Positions 43,660 to 52,431 are shown, numbered from the stretch's first letter. The stretch is 64,000 nucleotides of DNA from an uncultured Clostridia bacterium (GCA_934141605.1 CAKPCL010000007.1:11436-75435); one strand, 5' to 3'. Notes: generated by a model not told the origin, from the sequence alone. A program made the numbers and translations.

Positions 43660-43803
43660 ATGAATATTACAAAAATAGTAGGATACATTTGTGTTGCAGC
43701 TATATCTATTGTAGTAACTTTGGTTTTTAAAGATATACTAACTACCATTGTTACGATTCTTATTGGTTTTTCTCTAGTTTCCAAAGATGGAAAAAATAAT
43801 TAG
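43660..43803 (+). CDS. 47-residue two-helix membrane protein
   Basis: AAGGAGG 7 nt before ATG 43660. The frame reads MNITKIVGYICVAAISIVVT, then VFKDILTTIVTILIGFSLVS and a KDGKNN tail: two short membrane helices. It has its own strong promoter and terminator and lies in the opposite direction inside the ctsR-mcsA-mcsB-clpC locus. No family recognised. The minus-strand frame over the same bases (43593-43784) has no binding site and is rejected. Confidence 0.7.
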   Translation: MNITKIVGYICVAAISIVVTLVFKDILTTIVTILIGFSLVSKDGKNN

Positions 43804-43812
43804 AGTAATCAC

Positions 43813-43839
43813 AGCCTCCTTGGAGGCTTTTTTATTTTT
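43813..43839 (+). terminator. Intrinsic terminator
   Basis: AGCCTCC-TT-GGAGGCT followed by TTTTTT on the plus strand. There is no T-run on the minus strand, so mcsB transcripts may pass through. Confidence 0.8.
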
Positions 43840-44842
43840 CATTAATTATTTTCTTTATAACCTCTGCCCTTTTTATATCTCTTTCCAAAGTCTCATATTG
43901 TTCACCCAAATATTTCTGCATATTTGCAGGTTTAGTATATAAAATCAACTGTTGAACCTTGCTATCATTTAATTCTGGTAATATTCCTAAATCTGTGCCT
44001 ATCTTAACATTTGATATCAACTTTTGTGCTTCCTCCAAAGAAATTTTTCTACAATTATTTAGTAATCCATAACTTCTGTATATTGTATCTTCTAAATCAA
44101 TTGTATCTTTTGCTAAAAATTTTCTTGCTTTTCTTTCTTGTTCAATTAATTTTTCTGTAACCACTTTGATATTTTCTATTATTTCTTTTTCTGTAACTCC
44201 TAATGTTCTCTTGTTAGAAATTTGGAAAACATCTCCAAGTTCTTTGCTATTTTCTCCATATGCGCCAACAATATTTACTCCAAAATTGTTTATTGTATAA
44301 AATACCTTATTAATATTTTTAGTTATTGTAAGTGCTGGTAAATGTACCATTACAGATGCTTTTAAGCCTGTACCACAATTTGTTGGTAAACTTGTTAAAT
44401 ATCCATATTTTTTACTTGTTGCATATCCTAAAACTTCCTCAATTTTTTGGTCTAGTTCTATTGCATAATTTAATGTATTTTCTAATTCTAAACCACTACT
44501 GAATACTTGAATTTTCAAGTGATCTTCATCATTTATCATTATACAGATATTTTCTTCATCATTTATTAGTATTGCTCCATTTTCATTGTGCATTGCATAC
44601 TCTGAACTTATTAAATTCCTTTCTACTAAACTCATTTTTGTTATATCGTCCATGTCTTTTAGTTCTAAGTATTTTAGTCCATACCCTATTGCAAATACAT
44701 TTTCTTTTATTTTGTTTTTTAGGTTTTCTATGTCTTTTTTATCTTTCAAATTAAACTTGAATTCTGGTAAATTTCTTGCAAATCTTATTCTTGTACTTGT
44801 TACTACATCAGATTCTTTTCCACTTTGTAAATACCAATTCAT
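43832..44842 (-). CDS. mcsB: Protein arginine kinase McsB
   Basis: 336 residues from ATG 44842 (MNWYLQSGKESDVV), with AAAGGTGA upstream. It is a phosphagen-kinase relative that phosphorylates Arg on proteins, including CtsR, marking them for ClpCP. Conserved segments: TSTRIRFARNLPEF, ISSEYAM, NDEDHLKIQVF, PTNCGTGLKASVMVHLPAL and NKRTLGVTEKEI. It needs McsA, encoded just upstream, as activator. Confidence 0.95.
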   Translation of the reverse strand: MNWYLQSGKESDVVTSTRIRFARNLPEFKFNLKDKKDIENLKNKIKENVFAIGYGLKYLELKDMDDITKMSLVERNLISSEYAMHNENGAILINDEENICIMINDEDHLKIQVFSSGLELENTLNYAIELDQKIEEVLGYATSKKYGYLTSLPTNCGTGLKASVMVHLPALTITKNINKVFYTINNFGVNIVGAYGENSKELGDVFQISNKRTLGVTEKEIIENIKVVTEKLIEQERKARKFLAKDTIDLEDTIYRSYGLLNNCRKISLEEAQKLISNVKIGTDLGILPELNDSKVQQLILYTKPANMQKYLGEQYETLERDIKRAEVIKKIINEK

Positions 44843-44861
44843 ATTATCACCTTTCTTCTCC

Positions 44862-44923
44862 ATGTCCAACAGGGACGGTTCTATTTGGACAAAATGTCCA
44901 AACGGGACGGTTCTTTTTGGACA
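44862..44923. repeat. GGGACGGTTCT repeat, copy D
   Basis: Two direct units of the element, in the mcsA-mcsB gap, 20 nt upstream of the mcsB start codon and 5 bp after the mcsA stop. Confidence 0.8.
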
Positions 44924-44927
44924 AATC

Positions 44928-45479
44928 TTATTTTTCTTCTTTTTTTATTTCATCTCTTATTTTGGCTGCATCTTCATATCTTTCTTCTTTTATTGCTAAT
45001 TTTAAATCTTCTTGTAATTTTTCTAATTTATTTTCCTTTTTATTTTGTTCCTTTTCTGATTTTTTATCTTCTTCAAATTTCATTTTATTATCTGATATTT
45101 TTCCTAATCTTCCGTTGTGTTTGTTTGAACCTTGCAATTTTTTTAGAATTGGATCCATTCTATCTTCAAAAACATCATAGCAATTTGCACACCCATATCT
45201 ACCTGTGTTTATTATGTCATCAAAAGTTGATCCACAACTATCACATTTGATTTGTTTAACTTCATTTAGCAATGGCATAAAATCTGGTGTGCTGAAATCT
45301 TCTAAAAAGCTTCTGAAAAAACTTGGTATATCTAATGATGGCATACTAAAATCCATTTTTGATGATATTCCTAATTTTTCACTGCATTCTTCACATAGAT
45401 TCATCTCCTTTTTTACTCCATTAATATTTTCTGAATATCTAACATTTGCTTCTCTCTTTCCACAATTTTCACATAACAT
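44928..45479 (-). CDS. mcsA: McsA, zinc-finger activator of McsB
   Basis: 183 residues from ATG 45479 (MLCENCGKREANVRYSE), with AGGAGTG upstream. Zinc-binding pairs CENC, CEEC, CDSC and CANC are followed by the NCYDVFEDRMDPIL segment, then a C-terminal UVR motif (LKLAIKEERYEDAAKIRDEIKK). It activates the arginine kinase McsB and modulates CtsR. It lies in operon with ctsR (24 bp) and mcsB. Confidence 0.93.
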   Translation of the reverse strand: MLCENCGKREANVRYSENINGVKKEMNLCEECSEKLGISSKMDFSMPSLDIPSFFRSFLEDFSTPDFMPLLNEVKQIKCDSCGSTFDDIINTGRYGCANCYDVFEDRMDPILKKLQGSNKHNGRLGKISDNKMKFEEDKKSEKEQNKKENKLEKLQEDLKLAIKEERYEDAAKIRDEIKKEEK

Positions 45480-45503
45480 ATTAATCACTCCTATCTAATT
45501 ATT

Positions 45504-45953
45504 TTATTCTATATTTAATAGCATATTTTTAAATATTCTAGCACGCACTTCATCTTTAATATCTTTATCTAATTTTAAGACATTATCACTTGTTGCTACT
45601 TTTAAAAGTTTAGCTTCTTGTTTTGTTATTATATTGTATGTTAAAAAATCACTTAATAAAATATCTATGTCATTTACTGTAATTGTCTTTCCTATATTAT
45701 TTATTATATGCATTATATAATCTGATTTTGTGTTTGTTATTTTTTTGATTTTGATGTTGCCTCCACCACCTCTTTTGCTTTCTACATAGTACCCTTGTGA
45801 TGGTTTAAATCTTGTTGATATTACATAATTTATTTGTGATGGAACACAATTAAAATGTTGTGCTAATTCATTTCTTTGTATTTCTACTAAATCACTTTCA
45901 TCTTCATCAAATAAATCTTTTATAAATTCTTCAATTACATCTGACATTCTCAT
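45504..45953 (-). CDS. ctsR: CtsR heat-shock repressor
   Basis: 149 residues; GAGGAGG before ATG 45953 (MRMSDVIEEFIKDLF). The winged helix-turn-helix is visible as EIQRNELAQHFNCVPSQINYVISTRF, followed by the wing YYVESKRGGGGNIKI. It represses clp and mcs genes until heat or protein damage inactivates it through McsB. Two CtsR boxes flank its own promoter, so it is autoregulated. Confidence 0.96.
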   Translation of the reverse strand: MRMSDVIEEFIKDLFDEDESDLVEIQRNELAQHFNCVPSQINYVISTRFKPSQGYYVESKRGGGGNIKIKKITNTKSDYIMHIINNIGKTITVNDIDILLSDFLTYNIITKQEAKLLKVATSDNVLKLDKDIKDEVRARIFKNMLLNIE

Positions 45954-46011
45954 TTTATCAGCCTCCTCTTAATTTTTTTGTCTTTTTGTGCGGTTTTAAT
46001 ATTTTTCTGTC

Positions 46012-46028
46012 TTTGACTTTCTTTGACC
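46012..46028 (-). promoter_or_regulatory. CtsR operator, proximal
   Basis: Minus strand GGTCAAA, 3 nt, AGTCAAA: a near-consensus CtsR direct repeat downstream of the -10 box. Confidence 0.85.
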
Positions 46029-46037
46029 TACATATAT

Positions 46038-46065
46038 ATTATACTTTCTTTTTTTAATATTTCAA
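46038..46065 (-). promoter_or_regulatory. Promoter of the ctsR operon
   Basis: TTGAAA, 16-bp spacer, TATAAT, framed by the two CtsR operators. Confidence 0.75.
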
Positions 46066-46073
46066 TTTCGTTT

Positions 46074-46100
46074 TTTGACCTTTTCTGACTTTCTTTGACT
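46074..46100 (-). promoter_or_regulatory. CtsR operator, distal, three heptads
   Basis: Minus strand AGTCAAA, 3 nt, AGTCAGA, 3 nt, GGTCAAA: three heptads at constant 10-bp spacing just upstream of the -35 box. Confidence 0.75.
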
Positions 46101-46128
46101 TTTATTTTCCTTTTTGCTCTTTTTATCT

Positions 46129-46290
46129 TTATTTTTCTTTCTTTTTTGTTATATTTTCTAATTTTTTTACATTTTCTTTTTGTTTTGACATTGGCACCCA
46201 AGCAAAATATGTTGTAACAAACTCTCCATACTTTGTTGCATCTTCCCCCTCATCTAAATCATCCATTATATTGTTTTTATTATCCATCAT
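46129..46290 (-). CDS. 53-residue acidic/basic small protein
   Basis: ATG 46290 (or 46287) follows GGGAGG by 10 nt. The frame gives MMDNKNNIMDDLDEGED, then TKYGEFVTTYFAWVPM and a Lys-rich tail. The binding site lies in the loop of the hairpin at 46293, so translation may depend on its folding. It lies between the lysozyme gene and ctsR and has no recognised family. Confidence 0.5.
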   Translation of the reverse strand: MMDNKNNIMDDLDEGEDATKYGEFVTTYFAWVPMSKQKENVKKLENITKKKEK

Positions 46291-46292
46291 AA

Positions 46293-46328
46293 AACACATG
46301 CCTCCCAACTAAAGCATGTGCTTTTTTT
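46293..46328. terminator. Hairpin between the lysozyme gene and the 53-residue gene
   Basis: ACACATGC/GCATGTGC with a 12-nt loop. It has a T-run on the plus strand and a shorter one on the minus strand. In minus-strand RNA the loop holds the Shine-Dalgarno GGGAG of the next gene. Confidence 0.6.
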
Positions 46329-46338
46329 ATATTTTTAT

Positions 46339-47574
46339 TCATATTTTTAATATTTGTCCAGGATAAATTAAATTTGGATTTCTAATTCCATTTAATCTTG
46401 CAATCCATCTTACACTAACTCCATATCTTCTGGCAATTTTCCACAACGAATCTCCTCTTTGCACTGTATAGTAATAATATTGGCTTTGAGTAGTATTGTA
46501 TGTTCCATATATTATAATTCTTTGGCCTGAATATATTAGATTTGGATTTTGTATATTGTTCCAATTAACAATATTTTGCACACTCACACCATATTTTGAT
46601 GCAATTTGCCACAATGTATCTCCCCTCTTTATTGTATAATATGTTTTTCCTGTTGAATTGCTTTCACTGCCGTGAATATTTGTATTTACTAAAATCTTCA
46701 ATACTTGGTTTGGATATATTAGATTTACATTTTGAATTTCATTTATTTGTGCTATTTCTTCAACAGTTGTTCTATATGCAGTAGCAATTTTGCTTAAAGT
46801 ATCTCCTCTTTTTACTGTATAGTATATTGTTTCTGTATTATTTTCGATATTAGGATTTTCTGTATTTGGGATTTCAGTTGTATCACTTAAAAATATGTTT
46901 TCTGAAAAAATATCTCTATCAACATTTCCATTTATACCAGCAACTCTCCCTACATCAGTGTACTGAGTTCCTATAAAATATTGCCAACTTGTGTTTTCAT
47001 TTTCTAAATTTCTATAATCTCCATAATATGCAATCCATAATTCTGAATTATTGGCAACTTCACTATTAAAGGTATTTTTACTATTATACAAATCACTATA
47101 AATAATTACTTGTTTTTTTGTTAGTTCTTCTACTTTTTTCATAAAAGCTAATGCTATTTGATTTATTTTTTCTATATTGATGTCGTTAAATTGTTCATAA
47201 TCTAATGCCAATTTACAATCTACTTGCTTTCCAGAAATTACTGATGAAAAAAATATTGCTTCTTTTTCTGCTTCTTCAATATTTGTTGCAGTTAAAAAGT
47301 GATAAAATCCCACTTTTAGATTATTTTCTTTTGCATTTTCATAATTCAATTCAAAATATGGGTCTTTAATTTTTTGCCCTTGGCTTGCTTTTATATATAC
47401 TATATCTATTTCATCATTTTTTACTTGATTATAATTTATGTATCCTTGCCAGTCACTTACATCTATGCCTTGATATTTTAATTCACTTTGTGGGGTTATT
47501 GCATATATTGATGTTATAAATGTAAATATAAATGATAAAAATATTCCTAAAATTTTTATCGCTTGTTTTTTCAT
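46339..47574 (-). CDS. Secreted GH25 lysozyme with three LysM domains
   Basis: 411 residues from ATG 47574 (MKKQAIKILGIFLSF), with AAGGAGG upstream; the frame to 47784 is only an extension. After a signal peptide (about 1-25) the GH25 domain shows YQGIDVSDWQGYINYNQV, VYIKASQG, VGFYHFL, KLALDYE and a closing Trp-rich WQYFIG segment. Asp and Glu of this domain cleave muramic acid links. Three LysM modules follow (YTVKRGDTLSKIA, YTIKRGDTLWQIA, YTVQRGDSLWKIA) and bind peptidoglycan. It is probably a vegetative or spore cortex/wall hydrolase. Confidence 0.93.
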   Translation of the reverse strand: MKKQAIKILGIFLSFIFTFITSIYAITPQSELKYQGIDVSDWQGYINYNQVKNDEIDIVYIKASQGQKIKDPYFELNYENAKENNLKVGFYHFLTATNIEEAEKEAIFFSSVISGKQVDCKLALDYEQFNDINIEKINQIALAFMKKVEELTKKQVIIYSDLYNSKNTFNSEVANNSELWIAYYGDYRNLENENTSWQYFIGTQYTDVGRVAGINGNVDRDIFSENIFLSDTTEIPNTENPNIENNTETIYYTVKRGDTLSKIATAYRTTVEEIAQINEIQNVNLIYPNQVLKILVNTNIHGSESNSTGKTYYTIKRGDTLWQIASKYGVSVQNIVNWNNIQNPNLIYSGQRIIIYGTYNTTQSQYYYYTVQRGDSLWKIARRYGVSVRWIARLNGIRNPNLIYPGQILKI

Positions 47575-47669
47575 ACAAACTTCCTCCTTATTTTTGTATA
47601 TTTTATTCTTGAACTTTTTTTTAGTGATTTTTGATTTAGTTATTTCATATATTTTATTATGGTGATTAT

Positions 47670-48728
47670 ATGTTTTCAAAGTGTCATTTTTTTGTATTGA
47701 AAATAAGAAGAAATATTTTTTCTTTAGTATTTTTAGCATTTGGATTAAGCTTATTATTGTTTTCCAGTAGTAATTTACCTGCAATAAAAAAAGGCTTATC
47801 CTTATGGGCTAGTTCTGTAGTTCCTTCACTTTTTCCTTTTTTTGTAGCAACAGAGCTTTTAATGAACACAAATTTTGTAAATTGTTTAGGACGATATTTA
47901 AATAAAATAATGAAGCCTTTATTTAATATTAGAGGTGAAGGTTCTTTTGGATTTATTATGGGATTAATTAGTGGTTATCCTGTTGGGGCTAAAATTGCTT
48001 GTGATTTTAGAGAAAATAATATTTGTTCAAAGGAGGAATGTGAAAGATTATTAAGTTTTACCAATAATTCTGGTCCTTTGTTTATAGTTGGAACTGTTGG
48101 TATTAGTATGTTTGGTAATTCTACTATTGGATTATTATTATTAATTACTCATATTTTAGCTTGCATTACTGTTGGAATAATTTTTAGGTTTTGGAAGTTT
48201 AATTCGTCTAGTCCTGAATATGTTGGAAGTAAAAATTCAAACTATAAAAAATATAAAAATGTTACTTTTTCTAATTTAGGTGAAGTCTTAGGAAAAAGTA
48301 TTTCTAATAGTATTTCTACTGTTTTAATGATTGGAGGCTTTGTTGTTATATTTTCTAGTATAATTTCTATTTTGAAATCTAGTGGTATTTTGAATAGTTT
48401 AGTTTTTATTATTACGCCTATTTTTAATTTTCTGAGTATTGATAGTTCTTTTGTTTATGGTATTCTTACTGGTTTATTAGAGATTACTAACGGCATTAGT
48501 TATGTTTCTAGTATAAATATTAAAGCTATTTCGGTTAATATTATTATAACTGCTTTTTTACTTGGATTTGGTGGTTTATCTGTTCTTTTACAGGTTTTGA
48601 GTATTACTTCTAAAACTGATTTGTCTATAAAGCCTTATATTTATGGAAAATTTTTGCATGGTGTTTTGGCTGCTTTTTATACTTTTGTTGCTATTAATGT
48701 TTTTTCATTTTTTAATTTTAATTTGTAA
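47670..48728 (+). CDS. ylbJ: Sporulation integral membrane protein YlbJ
   Basis: 352 residues starting MFSKCHFFVLKIRR; the binding site is weak (GGTGAT 5 nt before ATG 47670). About eight hydrophobic helices, with family motifs SVVPSLFPFFVATELL, GLISGYPVGAKIACDF and LLSFTNNSGPLFIVGTVG. YlbJ is a SigE-dependent membrane protein required for proper spore cortex in Bacillus. It stands divergent to the lysozyme gene. Confidence 0.9.
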   Translation: MFSKCHFFVLKIRRNIFSLVFLAFGLSLLLFSSSNLPAIKKGLSLWASSVVPSLFPFFVATELLMNTNFVNCLGRYLNKIMKPLFNIRGEGSFGFIMGLISGYPVGAKIACDFRENNICSKEECERLLSFTNNSGPLFIVGTVGISMFGNSTIGLLLLITHILACITVGIIFRFWKFNSSSPEYVGSKNSNYKKYKNVTFSNLGEVLGKSISNSISTVLMIGGFVVIFSSIISILKSSGILNSLVFIITPIFNFLSIDSSFVYGILTGLLEITNGISYVSSINIKAISVNIIITAFLLGFGGLSVLLQVLSITSKTDLSIKPYIYGKFLHGVLAAFYTFVAINVFSFFNFNL

Positions 48729-48819
48729 TTTTATCTGTATTGTAGGCTGGTCTTAATCTTTTTTTAGAATATTTGCTTTGTTTTTGAATATAATTTATTA
48801 GTATGATTGGGGTGATTTT

Positions 48820-49068
48820 ATGGATAAAGATTTTAATGGTATGCCACCTTTTATGGATTATTCTATGTTTCAGCAAATGCCAGGAGGTCCTTCTCCTGAT
48901 ATGAGTGATATCTATCGTGACCCGATGTTTAATCCTATGGCTCAATATGAACAGGCTTTTTTGTATTATAGATATATGTGTATGCAAATGGATTATAAAA
49001 TTAAGTGTAAAGAGTATGAAAAAATGTGTAGTTCTAATAATGAGAAGAGTCAGAGAAGAGTTGAATAA
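48820..49068 (+). CDS. 82-residue Met/Pro/Tyr-rich small protein
   Basis: GGGGTGA 5 nt before ATG 48820 (MDKDFNGMPPFMDYSMF). It is rich in Met, Pro, Asp and Tyr, with PGGPSPDMSDIYRDPMFNPM, as in small spore-coat-like proteins, but no family is certain. It follows ylbJ by 90 bp on the same strand and could be co-expressed during sporulation. Confidence 0.65.
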   Translation: MDKDFNGMPPFMDYSMFQQMPGGPSPDMSDIYRDPMFNPMAQYEQAFLYYRYMCMQMDYKIKCKEYEKMCSSNNEKSQRRVE

Positions 49069-49086
49069 ACTTTTCTCTGATTTTTT
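49050..49086 (+). terminator. Intrinsic terminator
   Basis: TCAGAGAAGAGTT/AACTTTTCTCTGA followed by TTTTTT, overlapping the stop of the 82-residue gene. Confidence 0.85.
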
Positions 49087-49087
49087 A

Positions 49088-49393
49088 TTAAATAACATTA
49101 TATAAATTAGTTTCTACTTTATCTTTTAAAAATTCACTTAACAATGTTGGACTTTTAATTAATTCTTCTTTTTGTTTTTTAGTTAATTTTTTTATATAAT
49201 ATTCTAATCTTGAAGCTAATACTCTATTTTCTGATTTCCAAGCAATTTCCATTTTTACTGCTTCATGTCTCAATGTATATTTTGCAGTTTTTTCACCTTT
49301 TTCTTTATGTTCTTTCAATCTTCTTTCTAAATCTGTTGTTATTCCTGTATATAATGAATTATCTTTACATCTTAATATATATGTGTAGTACAT
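49088..49393 (-). CDS. GIY-YIG nuclease-fold protein (UPF0213 type)
   Basis: 101 residues from ATG 49393 (MYYTYILRCKDNSLYTGIT), with AAAGGAG upstream. GIY-YIG marks are YTYILRC, LYTGIT, the catalytic Arg in DLERRLKEH and Glu in RLEYYIKKL. The small UPF0213 members have no firmly assigned role and are thought to act on DNA. It lies 59 bp after eno. Confidence 0.88.
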   Translation of the reverse strand: MYYTYILRCKDNSLYTGITTDLERRLKEHKEKGEKTAKYTLRHEAVKMEIAWKSENRVLASRLEYYIKKLTKKQKEELIKSPTLLSEFLKDKVETNLYNVI

Positions 49394-49452
49394 CTTTTTC
49401 TCCTTTTTTCGACAAAATCCTGAGATATTTCTCGTCTGTCCCAAAGGTTTCA

Positions 49453-50721
49453 TTAACTTCTTAATTGATTTTCAATATTTAAAAGTCTATTATATTTAGC
49501 GACTCTATCAGTTCTACAAGGTGCTCCTGTTTTTATTTGTCCAGCATTTACGGCAACTGCCAAATCTGCAATTGTTGTGTCTTCTGTTTCGCCTGACCTA
49601 TGGGAAATTATAGTCTTATATCCTTTTTCTTTTGCTTCTTGTATTGTGTCTAAGGTTTCTGTTAAAGTTCCTATTTGATTTGGTTTTATTAAAATTGCGT
49701 TTGCTACATTTTCCTTTATTCCTCTTTGAAGTCTTTTTATATTTGTTACAAATAAATCGTCTCCAACAAGTTGAACTTTGTCTCCTAATTTTTCTGTTAA
49801 TTCTCTCCATGATTCCCAGTCTTCCTCAGCTAGTCCATCTTCTACTGATATAATTGGATATTTATCTGTTAATTCTATAATATATTGTATCATTTCTTGC
49901 TTAGTTTTGTATATATCTGTTTTCCAAAAATAATATCCGTCCCTTCCTGTTTTTTTTGCTTCATCATACATCTCCGTACTTGCTATGTCTAAAGCTAAAC
50001 ATATATCTTTTCCAGGTTCATACCCTGCTTTTTTTATTGCTTCTATTATAGCATCTAGTGCTTCTTCTTCATTTTTTAAGTCTGGTGCAAACCCACCTTC
50101 ATCTCCAACTCCTACTGAATGCCCTTTTTCTTTTAATACTTTTTTTAGTGTATGATAAACTTCCACTCCTCTTTTTAGTCTTTCTGCAAATGTTATGCTT
50201 CCTACTGGTACTATCATAAATTCTTGTATGTTTATGTTGTTGTCTGAGTGTTTTCCTCCGTTTAAAATATTCATCATTGGAACTGGTAATTCTTTTGCGT
50301 TTATTCCTCCTATATAGTTGTATAGTTCAATTCCTAATGAGTTTGCTGCTGCTTTTGCTACTGCTAGTGATACTCCTAGTGTTGCATTTGCTCCTAAATT
50401 CGATTTATTTAATGTATCATCTAATTCTACTAGTGTTCTGTCTATTTTTCTTTGATCGTATACATTAATGTCTATTATTTTTTTTGCTATTTTCTTGTTT
50501 ACATTTTCTACTGCTTTGCTTACGCCTTTTCCTAAATATCTTGATTTGTCCCCATCTCTTAATTCTACTGCTTCAAAGCTTCCTGTTGATGCTCCTGATG
50601 GAACCATTGCTATTCCTGAAAATCCTCCTTCTGTTACTACTTCTACTTGTACTGTTGGGTTTCCTCTAGAGTCTAAAACTTCTAATGCTTCTATGTTTTT
50701 TATGGCTAAAAAATCTTTCAT
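49453..50721 (-). CDS. eno: Enolase
   Basis: 422 residues from ATG 50721 (MKDFLAIKNIEALEVLDSRG), with AAAGGAAG upstream. It converts 2-phosphoglycerate to phosphoenolpyruvate. Signatures: LDSRGNPTVQVEV, PSGASTGSFEAVELRDGD, VGDEGGFAPDL, ILIKPNQIGTLTETL and SHRSGETEDTTIADLAV. The length is normal. Confidence 0.97.
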   Translation of the reverse strand: MKDFLAIKNIEALEVLDSRGNPTVQVEVVTEGGFSGIAMVPSGASTGSFEAVELRDGDKSRYLGKGVSKAVENVNKKIAKKIIDINVYDQRKIDRTLVELDDTLNKSNLGANATLGVSLAVAKAAANSLGIELYNYIGGINAKELPVPMMNILNGGKHSDNNINIQEFMIVPVGSITFAERLKRGVEVYHTLKKVLKEKGHSVGVGDEGGFAPDLKNEEEALDAIIEAIKKAGYEPGKDICLALDIASTEMYDEAKKTGRDGYYFWKTDIYKTKQEMIQYIIELTDKYPIISVEDGLAEEDWESWRELTEKLGDKVQLVGDDLFVTNIKRLQRGIKENVANAILIKPNQIGTLTETLDTIQEAKEKGYKTIISHRSGETEDTTIADLAVAVNAGQIKTGAPCRTDRVAKYNRLLNIENQLRS

Positions 50722-50799
50722 AAATCTTCTTCCTTTCATTTTTTTTATTTTTGATATTTTAACCATTTTTTCCAGATTTATACATATAATGTATCTAAA

Positions 50800-52431
50800 C
50801 TAACTCACTTTCTTATTTCTTAACTGCATAGCATATTGAATAGTAGCCTCATTAATTTCGCCAGAAGAAATACGGGCAATCTCTTCTAAAGTCTCTTTCT
50901 CATTTAACAGTTTTATATTAGTATTAGTTCTTTCGTTGATTACCTTTTTGCTAATAAAATAATTATAGTCTGCAATTGCAGCAATACTTGGTAAATGTGA
51001 AATACACAATACTTGGTGATTTTTAGAAATTCCATTTAATTTTTCTGCAACAGCCCCAGCTGCTTTACCACTAATTCCAGTATCTATTTCGTCAAAAATT
51101 AAAACTGGCATTTTATCTGTATCTGCTAAAACCTTTTTAATAGCAAGCATAATTCTTGACATTTCTCCTCCTGATGCTATTTTAGATAATGGTTTTTCAT
51201 CTTCTCCTAAGTTTGTATTAATATAAAATTCAACTATGTCTTTTCCATTTTCAAAGAACTCATTTTCATTATAATCCACATGAATATTTATACTAGCATT
51301 TTTCATTTCCAAATCTTCTAAAACCTTGTTTATGCTTATGCTCAAAGCTTTTCCATATTCTATTCTTAATTTGTTAATTTTTTCTGCTAATTTTGTCATT
51401 TCTTCTTTTAATTGTTTTAGTTCCTTTTTTAGTTTATTATTGTATTCATCTAAATTTTCAATGTGATTTATTTCAGTTTCTATCTCATCTTTATAGTTTA
51501 GGATTTCTTGTACATCATTACCATATTTTCTTTTTAAATTGTATATTAAATCAAGTCTTTCTTCAACTTCATTTCTTTCTTGTTCGTCAAAATATACATC
51601 TTCTTTATGTTCTGATATATCTCTTGAAATTTCTTGTAACTCATAATATATATTTTTTAAATTACTAGAAATATCTTCATATTTTTTGTCTATGTTTTCT
51701 ATTTTTTCTAAGGCTCTTATTGCTATATTTATGCTGTCTATGCTATTTTCTCCTATGGCAATATCAGCCTCATTTAGGTTTTTAGATATCTTTTCAGAGT
51801 TTAACATTAATTTTCTTTTTTCTTCTAAGTTTTCTTCTTCATTTACTTTCAAATTTGCTTCTTCTATTTCATTAAATTGATATCTTAATAAATCTAGTTT
51901 TCTTTCTCTTTCTTTTTCATCTCCATAGTTGTTTTTTAATTCCTGTTTTATTTCTAGATATCTTTCGTATTTTTCTTTATATTGATTTTTTATATCAATT
52001 ATTTTGTCACCAATAAATCCGTCTAAATATTTTAGATGAAATTTGTTGTCTAGTAAACTTTGATTGTCGTTTTGCCCATGTATTTCAATAAATTTGCTCA
52101 TAAAATTTTTTAGTTCATTAACTGTTACCATTCTTCCGTTTATTTTACACATATTTTTACCATTGTTGTTTATTTCCCTTGATACTATAATATTTCCGTC
52201 TATTGAATTTTCATTTTCAGGTTCGTACATACATATTTCTACAAATGAGTTTGTCTCGCCTTTTCTTATCATTTCTTTAGAAAATCTTCCTCCTGATATT
52301 ATATCAATAGAGTCAATTATTAATGTTTTTCCTGCTCCTGTTTCTCCAGTTAATACATTTAGACCTTCGTTTAAGTCTATGTTTAAATCGTCTATAATTC
52401 CAATGTTTTTTATATGTAATGTTGATATCAT
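50800..52431 (-). CDS. recN: DNA repair protein RecN
   Basis: 543 residues; AGGAGG 9 nt before ATG 52431. It is an SMC-like ATPase acting at double-strand breaks: Walker A TGETGAGKTLIIDSI, long central coiled coil (about residues 150-370), signature LSKIASGGEMSRIMLAIK and Walker B PVLIFDEIDTGISG. The protein ends in QVLCISHLPSIAA and a short tail. Confidence 0.96.
   Translation of the reverse strand: MISTLHIKNIGIIDDLNIDLNEGLNVLTGETGAGKTLIIDSIDIISGGRFSKEMIRKGETNSFVEICMYEPENENSIDGNIIVSREINNNGKNMCKINGRMVTVNELKNFMSKFIEIHGQNDNQSLLDNKFHLKYLDGFIGDKIIDIKNQYKEKYERYLEIKQELKNNYGDEKERERKLDLLRYQFNEIEEANLKVNEEENLEEKRKLMLNSEKISKNLNEADIAIGENSIDSINIAIRALEKIENIDKKYEDISSNLKNIYYELQEISRDISEHKEDVYFDEQERNEVEERLDLIYNLKRKYGNDVQEILNYKDEIETEINHIENLDEYNNKLKKELKQLKEEMTKLAEKINKLRIEYGKALSISINKVLEDLEMKNASINIHVDYNENEFFENGKDIVEFYINTNLGEDEKPLSKIASGGEMSRIMLAIKKVLADTDKMPVLIFDEIDTGISGKAAGAVAEKLNGISKNHQVLCISHLPSIAAIADYNYFISKKVINERTNTNIKLLNEKETLEEIARISSGEINEATIQYAMQLRNKKVS

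Noticed and set aside
43593..43784. Minus-strand 63-residue frame
   Set aside because: No ribosome binding site and exactly antisense to the well-supported 47-residue gene with promoter and terminator.
49616..49810. Minus-strand 64-residue Arg/Lys-rich frame
   Set aside because: Lies inside eno in another frame with no start signal.
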